From Gemmatimonadota bacterium (GTDB lineage Bacteria; Gemmatimonadota; Gemmatimonadetes; Gemmatimonadales; Gemmatimonadaceae): a stretch of 60,565 nucleotides of DNA. The stretch spans positions 1 to 60,565 of the forward strand of contig JARIFA010000008.1 of assembly GCA_031127075.1 (NCBI GenBank), read 5' to 3'. The notes below the pieces were generated by a model. It was not told the origin of the DNA. It ran no database searches and was given only the letters and a program-made list of their open reading frames with translations. Of the stretch, positions 1 through 8,246 are shown piece by piece. Made by a program: the position numbers and the translations under genes. Positions within the stretch are counted from its first letter, which is position 1; each line of letters opens with the position of its first letter.

Positions 1-16
1 CACTTCTCCTCGCCGC

Positions 17-2602
17 TTATCGCTGCCCGCGCGTCCGCCGCTTCACGCTCCCCGGCACCGGCTCCCCGACGATCCGCCCGTCGGGCCGGACCTCGCGGAT
101 CACGTGCCGCTCGATGTCGTCCTGCAGGTAGATCTGATCCGCGCTACCCTCGGCCATCAGGCCGGCCTGGAGACTCATCACCTCGAAGAACGAATCGGCC
201 TGGTTCAGGTCGACCACGTAGCCGATGTCCTTGAGCGACCCGATGGTGAGCACGCTCAACGGATTCCCGGTGACGCTGCTGCCGAGATACCCCGTCATCA
301 GCTCGGATTTGAGCACCCCCTCGCGCCAGTGCGAGTTGATGGTGCCGCCGCCACAGGTCGTCGGCGTGTTGTTCGTGCAGTTCTCGACCGGCACCTTGGC
401 GCCGCCGGGCACCTGCTGCCCCGCCCCCGTATAGTTCGTGCCGCCCACGACGTTGAAGCCGGCGATCGCCTCGGGACCGTTGAAGTGCGTGTCCTGCTTC
501 GCCGAAGTCGTCGAGGCGAGCTGCAAGAACCCCTTCGAGTTCCAGAGCGTCCCGATGCCGAGCACGTGGCCCATCTCGTGCAGGATGACGCTGCCGAAGC
601 TGCCGGCAGCCTCGAGGCTCGGAAGGTCCGAGGTGTCGAAGCGCATCGAGCCGAGGGCGGTCAGCCCGGCGGTGCGCACAAGGCAGGGCCCGGCGGATCC
701 GAGCACCGCCCCCGCCCCGTCGATATTCTCGAGGCGGACGATGATGATCAGATCGTCCAACGCCTCCTGAATGGCATTCGGCGAATTACAGCTCCCCGCC
801 GCCGAGCTGAAATTCGCGATGTTCGACAGGTCGCCGGTGATGATCGTCTCCCACCGCGTCGCCGCCTGCCCGAACGTGGTGAGCTGGTTCGCGGTCGGCA
901 TGTTCACGAATCGCAGACTGATATCGAAGCCCGCCGTCGACGCCTTCCCCGTCGCTGAGAAGATCACCGGCGCGATCGACGCGGTGCCGGCACCGCCGAG
1001 GGTGGCCGAGACGACGTTCGGGCCCGCGGCGAGGGTCCAGCTCCCGAGCGTCGCGACCCCAGACGCATTCGTCGTCGCGCTCGCCCCGGTGATGCTCCCC
1101 ACCCCCGGCACGGTCGCGAAGGTGACGGGGACGCCACTCACGCCATTGCCGCACTCGTCCAGCACCTCGACGCTCGGCGCGGTCGGAACCGTCGCACCCG
1201 GTGCGGCGACCGCCCCATTCCCCGCCTTCGCCCGGTAAATCACCGGCTCGCCGGCCCGACACCCGGTGACACTCAGGGCGTAGGTACCGCGCTCATTCGG
1301 CTCCCACGTCGTCGCGCGGATCATATAGGCGCCGGGATCGAGCGTGATCGTGAGCCGCGAGTCGCGGATCACGCCGTCCTGGATGTCATCGTTGTCCGCG
1401 ATGAAGACGCCGGTGGTGGCGTTGTACAGGAAGAGATACGGATCCACGATCCCGACCTGCTTCGTCAGGTTGATGATGATCGCCGTGCGCGACGCCAGAT
1501 CGAAGCGATACAGATCGAAGCGCGAGTTCTGCGAGGTGTTCGCGGGCGGCGTCCAGCTGCAATCCGCATCGCTGATCGACCCGATGACCGTATCAGGCAC
1601 CGTGATCGGCGTCGCGCCCTCGGCCACACAGGGATCCTGGATCGCCGTCGCCGTGAAGGTGAAGGACAGGCTCTCGAACGTCGCGCGCAGCGTCTGCTCG
1701 CCGATCGGGGCCCCCAGCGTCCACGACCCGACGGCCGCGACACCACTCGCGTTGGTGACGGCGCTCGCGCCGGTCACCGAGCCGCCACCCGTCTGCACGG
1801 CGAAGGTGACGGTCCGCCCTGCGACGGGATTCCCGTCCGCGTCGAGGAGCTGCACGGCGGGCGCGATCTCGACATTGGTCCCGAACTTGGCGCGCTGCCC
1901 GTTGCCCTCGACCCCCGGCGCGATCCGCATCTGCGCCGGCGGGCCCCCGGTCGCGGTCGCGGTGAAGAGCGTCGACTGCCCCCCGACGCTCGCGGTCAGC
2001 CGCGGGGTCGCGGTGGCGCTGCTCCCGAGCCGCCACGTCGTCTGCCCCTCGCCGTTCCCGCCGGCCTGCACGTCCTTCGTCGTCACCGAGGCGGCGGCGT
2101 CGAGCGACCCGCCGCCCGAGATGATGGTGAAGGTGATGGTCGCGTTAGGGATCGGGGTACCGAGGCGGTCGACGGCCCGGGCGATCACCGGCTGGCTGAG
2201 GGTCGAGAGGACGGTCCCGATCTGCCCGTTCCCGGAGACCGCGACCGGCGCGACCGGCACCTGTGCCACCGTCACGGTGGCGGTCGCTGTGGCGCCATCG
2301 ACATTCGCGGTGATGGTCGCGGCCCCGTTGCTGACGGCGGTCACGACGCCGGCGGCGCTCACGCTGGCGACCCCGGTGGCGCTCGAACTGTACGTGGGGA
2401 CGAGGCCGACCATCGGCTGCCCCTTCTGGTCCGCCACGGTGACGCTGAGCTGCCCGGTGGCGCCGATCGCGTCCAGGGCGATGGTCGCGCTGTTCAGCGT
2501 GACGGTGGTCGCCTTGGGCGGCTCCGTCGGGGAGGCACAGGCGTGGAGGCCGAGGCCCGCCAGGATGGCGGCGGCGAGGGTGCGGGAGCGGGAGAGGCGC
2601 AT
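17..2602 (-). CDS. Secreted M8-like metallopeptidase lipoprotein with Ig-like and PPC domains
   Basis: 861 residues. A short signal peptide ends in LHAC with Cys22 as the possible lipidation site (His at -2 is unusual). Order: Big_2-type Ig domain (about 30-115), Big_1/invasin-like beta repeats starting with GNGQ (about 120-325 and again about 455-555), a pre-peptidase C-terminal (PPC) domain with YRFDLASR and PYLFLYN (about 330-450), then a peptidase domain. The zinc motif HEMGHVLGIGTLW starts at His675; a distant SHW (His758) and ELMTG (Met769) resemble the third zinc ligand and Met-turn of leishmanolysin (M8). Domain types are from motif recognition, not a search. Probably a cell-surface or secreted protease; substrate unknown. 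It is divergent from the acylase gene, with a 168-base gap in which I see no clear promoter. Confidence 0.8.
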   Translation of the reverse strand: MRLSRSRTLAAAILAGLGLHACASPTEPPKATTVTLNSATIALDAIGATGQLSVTVADQKGQPMVGLVPTYSSSATGVASVSAAGVVTAVSNGAATITANVDGATATATVTVAQVPVAPVAVSGNGQIGTVLSTLSQPVIARAVDRLGTPIPNATITFTIISGGGSLDAAASVTTKDVQAGGNGEGQTTWRLGSSATATPRLTASVGGQSTLFTATATGGPPAQMRIAPGVEGNGQRAKFGTNVEIAPAVQLLDADGNPVAGRTVTFAVQTGGGSVTGASAVTNASGVAAVGSWTLGAPIGEQTLRATFESLSFTFTATAIQDPCVAEGATPITVPDTVIGSISDADCSWTPPANTSQNSRFDLYRFDLASRTAIIINLTKQVGIVDPYLFLYNATTGVFIADNDDIQDGVIRDSRLTITLDPGAYMIRATTWEPNERGTYALSVTGCRAGEPVIYRAKAGNGAVAAPGATVPTAPSVEVLDECGNGVSGVPVTFATVPGVGSITGASATTNASGVATLGSWTLAAGPNVVSATLGGAGTASIAPVIFSATGKASTAGFDISLRFVNMPTANQLTTFGQAATRWETIITGDLSNIANFSSAAGSCNSPNAIQEALDDLIIIVRLENIDGAGAVLGSAGPCLVRTAGLTALGSMRFDTSDLPSLEAAGSFGSVILHEMGHVLGIGTLWNSKGFLQLASTTSAKQDTHFNGPEAIAGFNVVGGTNYTGAGQQVPGGAKVPVENCTNNTPTTCGGGTINSHWREGVLKSELMTGYLGSSVTGNPLSVLTIGSLKDIGYVVDLNQADSFFEVMSLQAGLMAEGSADQIYLQDDIERHVIREVRPDGRIVGEPVPGSVKRRTRGQR

Positions 2603-2770
2603 CCCCGGGATTTAGGAGGCGGCAGCGCGTCCGGCAACTCCCAGACGCCAGCGTCGGGGCGACCCCGACCGCCCGGACGGACGCCCCCTCGCGAGGCCTC
2701 TCGCGCCGCCCTGACCCGCCGGCGCGGGCTACATTCCCGGCGGTCGATTCCCGCCCCTCCCGGAGCCCAT

Positions 2771-5065
2771 ATGCCCCGACTCGCCTCATCCCGTCAGCTC
2801 GCCCTCTTCCTCGCCCTCCTTGCGCTGACCGGTTGCGCCGGTTCCGGCCCCTCCGCCGAAGATCGCGAGCGCTGGGAGGCCCGCGCCGCCGCGGTGACGA
2901 TCACCCGCGACGACTGGGGGATCCCGCACATCGCCGGCCCGACCGACGCCGACGCGGTCTTCGGGATGATGTATGCGCAGGCCGAGGACGACTTCAATCG
3001 GATCGAGGTGAACTTCCTCAACAGCCAGGGGCGACTCGCCGAGGCCGAGGGGGAGTCGGCGATCTGGCGCGACCTCCGGATGAAGCTCTTCATCCATCCG
3101 GACACGATGCGGGCGCGCTATGCGTCGAGCCCGGACTGGCTCAAGACCCTGATGGACGCCTGGGCCGATGGCCTCAACTACTACCTCTTCACGCATCCCG
3201 AGGTGCAGCCGCGGGTGCTGACGCGATTCGAGCCCTGGATGGCGCTCACCTTCAGTGAGGGGAGCATCGGCGGCGACATCGAGAGCATCTCGCTGCGCGA
3301 GCTGGAGAAGTTTTACAACGAGCCGGCCGTAGCGCCGGCGACCGCCGGGACGGCTGGCGGTACGGCCGCCGAGGGCCCGGCACCGCGCACTCGGCGCGGG
3401 AGCGAGGCCCAGGTCGCGACCGCCGGGATCCGCACCGTCCCGGTCTGGGCCCCGTACGAGCTCAAGGAACCGAGCGGCTCGAACGGCTTCGCCATCACCC
3501 CGGCCAACAGCGCCTCGGGGCACGCGCTCCTGCTGATCAACCCGCACACCTCGTTCTTCTTCCGCGAGGAACTGCAGGTGACGAGCGGCGAGGGGCTCAA
3601 CGCCTACGGCGCCGTCACCTGGGGCCAGTTCTTCGTCTACCAAGGCTTCAACGACCGCACCGGGTGGATGCACACCTCCTCTGGCGCCGACGCGATCGAT
3701 GAATACGCAGAGACGGTGACCGCAAAGGAGGCTGGCTTCGTCTACCAGTACGGCGCGGAGGAGCGCCCGGTCGTCGCGGAGCGAATCGACGTGGCGTTCA
3801 CGACCGACACGGGGATGGCGACGCGCACCTTCACCGTCTACCGCACCCATCACGGGCCGGTGGTCCGCGCCGCCGACGGAAAGTGGATCGCCGTGAAGCT
3901 GATGCAGGAGCCGGTGAAGGCACTGACCCAGTCGTACACGCGCACGAAGGCGCGGTCGCTCGCGGAGTTCCGTGCCTCGATGGACCTGCATACAAACTCG
4001 TCGAACAATACGATCTACGCCGACGCCGACGGGCACATCGCCTACTTCCATGCCAACTTCGTGCCGAAGCGCGACCCGCGCTTCGACTGGCGTCGCCCGG
4101 TGGACGGGAGCGACCCCGCAACCGAGTGGGGCACGCTGCACACCGTCGACGAGAGCCCGCTCGTGATCGACCCGGCGAGCGGTTGGCTGTACAACACGAA
4201 CAACTGGCCCTACACGGCGGCCGGCGCGCAGAGCCCGAGGCGCACCGCGTTCCCCGGCTACATGGACTACAACCTCGAGAACCCGCGCGGCGTCCACGCG
4301 ATGGAGGTCCTCGGCCGCACGACGGGCTTCACGCTGCAGCGTCTGATTGATGCCGCGTACGATTCGCACCTCACCGCGTTCGACGCGCTCGCGCCGGCTT
4401 TCGTGCAGGCGTACGACCGCCTGCCGGCCTCGGCGCCGGAGAAGGCCACACTGCGCGAGGTGATCGACACGCTGCGCGCCTGGGACCGTCGCTCCGGCAT
4501 CGGGTCGGTGGCGACGACGGTCGCGGTGCTCGCCGGCGAAGCGCTCTGGACCGCGGTGCGCGCCGACCCGGAGGCCGAGGGCTCGGATCTCCTCGCCTTC
4601 ATGGCCACGAAGAGCCAGCCCGCGATGCGCATCGCCGCGCTCGACACGGTGGTGAAGCAGCTCACCGCCGACTTCGGCTCGTGGAAGACGCCGTGGGGCG
4701 AGATCAACCGCTTCCAGCGTCTCACGGGTGATATCGCCCAGCCGTTCAACGACAGCGGCCCGAGCCTCCCGGTGGGCTTCACCTCCTCCCGCTGGGGCTC
4801 CCTCGCGGCGTTCGGGGCACGCACCTGGCCCGGCACCAAGAAGCTCTACGGCACCCTCGGCAACAGCTTCGTCGCGGTGGTCGAGTTCGGCGACACGCTC
4901 CGCGCGCGGGCCGTGACCGCCGGCGGACTCAACAGCGTGCCCGGGTCGGCGCACTTCAACGATCAGGCGGCGAGGTACGCGAAGGGCGACCTGCGCGAGG
5001 TGTACTTCCATCCGTGGCAGCTCGAGGGGCACACGGAGCGCACGTACAAGCCTGGCGCGAGGTAA
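2771..5065 (+). CDS. Penicillin acylase family (S45) lipoprotein
   Basis: 764 residues. The ATG at 2771 gives a clean lipoprotein signal ending LTGC (Cys22); the frame is open further upstream but lacks signal-peptide character. Ntn-hydrolase of the penicillin acylase type: TRDDWGIPHIAG starts the alpha chain, and GSNGFAI contains the expected autoprocessing Ser237-Asn238, preceded by an Ala/Gly-rich linker that would be the excised spacer. The beta chain would be about 528 residues. Family members hydrolyse amide bonds of beta-lactams, acyl-homoserine lactones or lipopeptides; the substrate here cannot be told from sequence. Six bases separate it from the GH20 gene, so the two are probably co-transcribed. 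Confidence 0.88.
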   Translation: MPRLASSRQLALFLALLALTGCAGSGPSAEDRERWEARAAAVTITRDDWGIPHIAGPTDADAVFGMMYAQAEDDFNRIEVNFLNSQGRLAEAEGESAIWRDLRMKLFIHPDTMRARYASSPDWLKTLMDAWADGLNYYLFTHPEVQPRVLTRFEPWMALTFSEGSIGGDIESISLRELEKFYNEPAVAPATAGTAGGTAAEGPAPRTRRGSEAQVATAGIRTVPVWAPYELKEPSGSNGFAITPANSASGHALLLINPHTSFFFREELQVTSGEGLNAYGAVTWGQFFVYQGFNDRTGWMHTSSGADAIDEYAETVTAKEAGFVYQYGAEERPVVAERIDVAFTTDTGMATRTFTVYRTHHGPVVRAADGKWIAVKLMQEPVKALTQSYTRTKARSLAEFRASMDLHTNSSNNTIYADADGHIAYFHANFVPKRDPRFDWRRPVDGSDPATEWGTLHTVDESPLVIDPASGWLYNTNNWPYTAAGAQSPRRTAFPGYMDYNLENPRGVHAMEVLGRTTGFTLQRLIDAAYDSHLTAFDALAPAFVQAYDRLPASAPEKATLREVIDTLRAWDRRSGIGSVATTVAVLAGEALWTAVRADPEAEGSDLLAFMATKSQPAMRIAALDTVVKQLTADFGSWKTPWGEINRFQRLTGDIAQPFNDSGPSLPVGFTSSRWGSLAAFGARTWPGTKKLYGTLGNSFVAVVEFGDTLRARAVTAGGLNSVPGSAHFNDQAARYAKGDLREVYFHPWQLEGHTERTYKPGAR

Positions 5066-5071
5066 GCGACG

Positions 5072-7342
5072 ATGGGCACCGATCGATTCGCGGGCCGCCA
5101 GGGCGTCCGGCATGGCGCGCGACTGCCGCTCCTGCTCGGTCTGCTCGCCTGCGTCCCGACGCTCCTCCGCGCCCAGGGGGCCCGCCCTGACGTCCCCGTC
5201 ATCCCCGCCCCGGCCGAGGTGACGGCCGGTGCGGGGAGCTGGACCCCCCGAGCGCCGCTCCCCACCGACCTCCGCACGGCCACGGTCGCGCAGCTCGGCG
5301 CCGCCGGGATCCGCATCCGGCAGGTGAGCGAGACCACCGTCGTCCACCCGGAGGGGTACCGCCTCGCGATCGCGACCACCGGCGTGATCCTCCGGCACTC
5401 CGGCGACGCCGGACGCGCGTACGGCCTCGAGACGCTGCAGCAGCTCGTGGAGGGTGCCCCGCGCACCGACGGGCGCCCCGTGCTCGCGGCGATGACGATC
5501 GCCGATGCCCCGCGCTTCCGCTGGCGCGGCGTGCATCTCGACGTCGGCCGGCACTTCCAGCCGGTGAGCTTCATCAAGCGCACCCTCGACCTGATGGCGC
5601 TCTACAAGCTCAACACCTTCCACTGGCACCTCACCGAGGACCAGGGCTGGCGCATCGAGATCAAGAAGTACCCGCGACTGACGGAGGTGGGGAGCTGCCG
5701 GCGCGAGACGATCCTCGCCAAGCACTTCGACCCCTACGTCGGGGATGGGACGCCGCACTGCGGCTTCTACACGCAGGACGAGATCCGCGACGTCGTGGCC
5801 TACGCCAAGGCGCGGCACATCACCGTCGTCCCCGAGATCGAGATGCCGGGCCACTCGGTGGCGGCGCTCGCGGCGTATCCGGAGCTGGCCTGCACGCCGG
5901 GCCCCTTCGAGGTGATGACGATCTGGGGGGTCTCGGACGACATCTACTGCCCGAGCGAGGCGACCTTCACCTTCCTGCAGGACGTGCTCACCGAAGTGCT
6001 CGCGCTCTTCCCGAGCCCGTTCATCCACATCGGCGGCGATGAAGCACCGAAGGTCCGGTGGCAGGCGAGCCCACTCGCACAGAGCCTCATCAAGGCCGAA
6101 GGGCTGAAGGACGAGCACGAGCTCCAGAGCTGGTTCATCCGCCGGATCGACCGCTGGCTCACCGCGCGTGACCGGCGCCTGATCGGGTGGGACGAGATCC
6201 TCGAAGGCGGACTCGCCCCCGGCGCGGCGGTGATGAGCTGGCGCGGCATCAGCGGCGGTATCGCCGCCGCGATGGCCGGCCACGACGTCGTGATGACGCC
6301 GACCTCGCACCTGTACTTCGACTACTACCAGGGTGACGCGCGCTTCGAGCCGCTGGCGATCGGCGGCCTCCTCACCCTCGACCAGGTCTACGCATACGAG
6401 CCGGTGCCCGACACGCTCACCGCGGCCCAGGCGACGCATATCCTCGGGGCGCAGGGAAACATCTGGACCGAATACCTCAAGACGCCTGCCCAAGTGGAGT
6501 ACATGCTGTTTCCGCGCGCGCTCGCGCTCGCAGAGCTCACGTGGTCGCCGAAGGCGGTACGGAGCTGGCCGAGCTTTGAGGCGCGGCTCCCGCAGGCGCT
6601 CCGGACCCTCGACCGCCTCGGGGTCAACTACCGACGGCCGCACGTGGTCGGGCTCGAGGCCGACGCGCTGACCCTGGACGCGCAGGTCACCGTCCCGCTT
6701 TCGGTGCCGCTCGCCGGCGCGACGATCCGCTACACGCTCGACGGCACCGACCCGACCGCGTCGAGCCCCGCGTACACGGCGCCGCTTCGGCTCTCCGTGA
6801 CCGCCGAGGGGGTGCGTGTGACGGCGCGGGCCTTCACGCCCGATGGCGCGGCGAGTCCGCCACGCGCGGCGACCGTCCGGCGCACGAGCTACCGCGACGC
6901 CGTCGAGGTGGCGGACGCGGTCCCCGGGCTCCGACTCGACTACCTCGAGGCCACGCTCCGCACGACGGCCCCGCTCGACACGATGCGCCCCCGGCGGTCG
7001 ACGGTAGCGGCGGCGATCGGCCGACCCGATGACGCACGCGCTGAGGGGTACGCGCTCGTCTTCGAGGGGCTGATCACGGTGCCGTCGGATGCGCTGTACG
7101 AATTCGGCCTCGCCTCGGACGACGGAAGCACGCTGCGGATCGGCGAGACGATGGTCGTCGACAACGACGGGCTCCACGGCTCCGAGGAGCGGACGGGGAT
7201 GATCGCGCTCCGCTCAGGCGCACACCCGATCACGGTCCGCTACTTCCAGGCCGGTGGGGGCGCGGAGCTCCGGCTGCGCGTGCGGCCCGCCGGCGGGGCA
7301 TGGCAGGCGGTGCCGGCGGCGTGGCTGTCGCACCAGCCGTGA
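5072..7342 (+). CDS. Beta-N-acetylhexosaminidase, GH20, with PA14 domain
   Basis: 756 residues with an N-terminal signal peptide (hydrophobic LPLLLGLLACVPTLL). GH20b-like domain (about 40-145), then a GH20 barrel with RGVHLDVGRHF, LNTFHWHLTEDQGWR and the catalytic pair Asp323-Glu324 in HIGGDEAPK. After the barrel come a chitobiase-C-like beta domain (RYTLDGTDPT, about 535-600) and a PA14 domain (about 615-745: YEFGLASDDGSTLRIG) that probably binds carbohydrate. It should release terminal GlcNAc/GalNAc from glycans in the periplasm or outside. Placement between an acylase and mtgA hints at envelope or scavenged-glycan turnover, which is inference. Confidence 0.93.
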   Translation: MGTDRFAGRQGVRHGARLPLLLGLLACVPTLLRAQGARPDVPVIPAPAEVTAGAGSWTPRAPLPTDLRTATVAQLGAAGIRIRQVSETTVVHPEGYRLAIATTGVILRHSGDAGRAYGLETLQQLVEGAPRTDGRPVLAAMTIADAPRFRWRGVHLDVGRHFQPVSFIKRTLDLMALYKLNTFHWHLTEDQGWRIEIKKYPRLTEVGSCRRETILAKHFDPYVGDGTPHCGFYTQDEIRDVVAYAKARHITVVPEIEMPGHSVAALAAYPELACTPGPFEVMTIWGVSDDIYCPSEATFTFLQDVLTEVLALFPSPFIHIGGDEAPKVRWQASPLAQSLIKAEGLKDEHELQSWFIRRIDRWLTARDRRLIGWDEILEGGLAPGAAVMSWRGISGGIAAAMAGHDVVMTPTSHLYFDYYQGDARFEPLAIGGLLTLDQVYAYEPVPDTLTAAQATHILGAQGNIWTEYLKTPAQVEYMLFPRALALAELTWSPKAVRSWPSFEARLPQALRTLDRLGVNYRRPHVVGLEADALTLDAQVTVPLSVPLAGATIRYTLDGTDPTASSPAYTAPLRLSVTAEGVRVTARAFTPDGAASPPRAATVRRTSYRDAVEVADAVPGLRLDYLEATLRTTAPLDTMRPRRSTVAAAIGRPDDARAEGYALVFEGLITVPSDALYEFGLASDDGSTLRIGETMVVDNDGLHGSEERTGMIALRSGAHPITVRYFQAGGGAELRLRVRPAGGAWQAVPAAWLSHQP

Positions 7343-7373
7343 GCATCGCGATCGGCACGACGGTGCGCGGCTG

Positions 7374-8102
7374 ATGGCCGTGGCGGAGGCGCTCTCCGCG
7401 GTCGCGGCACGGAGCGTCGTGCGCTCCGTCTGGCGGCGCGTGCGGCGGTGGATCGTGCGGGCGCTGGTGGTCGCGCTCGTCGGGCCCTTCGTGCTGATCC
7501 TCCCGCTCAACCTGATCCAGCCCCCGACGACCTCGATGATCCTATGGCGGACGGGGCAGCGGCTCATCGACGGCAAGCGACCGATCTACCCTCGACGCGA
7601 CGTCGTCGCGCGGGACGAGATCGCCCCGTCGCTGCGCCGCGCCGTGCTAGCCGCGGAGGATGACCGCTTCTACCTGCACTTCGGTTTCGACCTCGAGGAG
7701 ATCCAGAACGCCCTCGACCGCGCCAAGCGCGGGCGGCGGCTCCGTGGCGCCTCGACGATCACGCAACAGGTGGCGAAGAACCTCTTCCTCTGGGAGGGGC
7801 GGTCATTCGTGCGGAAGGGATACGAGGCGTACCTGACGCTGGTGCTCGAAGTCTGCCTCCCAAAAGACCGGATCCTCGACCTCTACTTGAACCTCGCGGA
7901 GTGGGGCGACGGCGTCTTCGGCGCGGAGATGGCGGCGCGGACGCACTTCAAGAAGTCGGCGAAGCGGTTGGCGCCGCTGGAGTCGGCTCGACTCGCGGCG
8001 ATCCTGCCGAGCCCCCGGCGCTGGTCGCCGATGGGAGGCGTGGCGAGCGGGCGGGCGGCGGTGATCCTCGACAAGATGCGGTACGCGGCCCCGCGCGAAT
8101 GA
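7374..8102 (+). CDS. mtgA: Monofunctional biosynthetic peptidoglycan transglycosylase
   Basis: 242 residues. ATG 7374 is preferred because it places one N-terminal transmembrane helix (VRALVVALVGPFVLILPL) right before the catalytic domain; the open frame upstream is Arg/Cys-rich shadow of the GH20 end. GT51 motifs: AAEDDRFYLHFGFD with catalytic Glu95, GASTITQQVAKNLFLW, and EVCLPKDRILDLYLNLAEWG. It polymerises lipid II into glycan strands and has no transpeptidase domain, hence MtgA rather than a class A PBP. It starts 31 bases after the GH20 stop. Confidence 0.94.
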   Translation: MAVAEALSAVAARSVVRSVWRRVRRWIVRALVVALVGPFVLILPLNLIQPPTTSMILWRTGQRLIDGKRPIYPRRDVVARDEIAPSLRRAVLAAEDDRFYLHFGFDLEEIQNALDRAKRGRRLRGASTITQQVAKNLFLWEGRSFVRKGYEAYLTLVLEVCLPKDRILDLYLNLAEWGDGVFGAEMAARTHFKKSAKRLAPLESARLAAILPSPRRWSPMGGVASGRAAVILDKMRYAAPRE

Positions 8103-8130
8103 GCCACGGCAGTGCACCGCACGCCAACAG

Positions 8131-8154
8131 CACGTCAGCACGTCAGCACGTCAG
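8131..8154. repeat. Three perfect tandem copies of an 8-base unit
   Basis: The unit CACGTCAG occurs at 8131-8138, 8139-8146 and 8147-8154 in the gap after mtgA. Each unit contains the palindrome ACGT. It could be a slippage repeat or a small operator array; nothing else supports function. Confidence 0.7.
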
Positions 8155-8180
8155 CCGCACGGTTCACGCAGTCACCCGAA

Positions 8181-8206
8181 CGCCCCGGCGCGCCGGGGCG
8201 TAGTTT
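8181..8206 (+). terminator. Palindrome with T-rich flank after mtgA
   Basis: A perfect 20-base palindrome (8181-8200, two halves CGCCCCGGCG and CGCCGGGGCG) can form a GC hairpin and is followed by TAGTTT. It fits an intrinsic terminator for the acylase-GH20-mtgA unit, 79 bases after the mtgA stop. The T-tract is short and interrupted, and the site lies 46 bases before the next start, so an operator role is an alternative. Confidence 0.45.
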
Positions 8207-8246
8207 CTCCCGAACCGATTGGCACTCACCCCTCCCCCGCCCGACC

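Noticed and set aside
2786-7177. A 1463-codon open frame on the minus strand opposite the acylase and GH20 genes
   Set aside because: Its product is dominated by Arg, Ala, Gly, His and Glu with no recognisable motif; it mirrors two clear plus-strand genes and is a product of high G+C codon bias.
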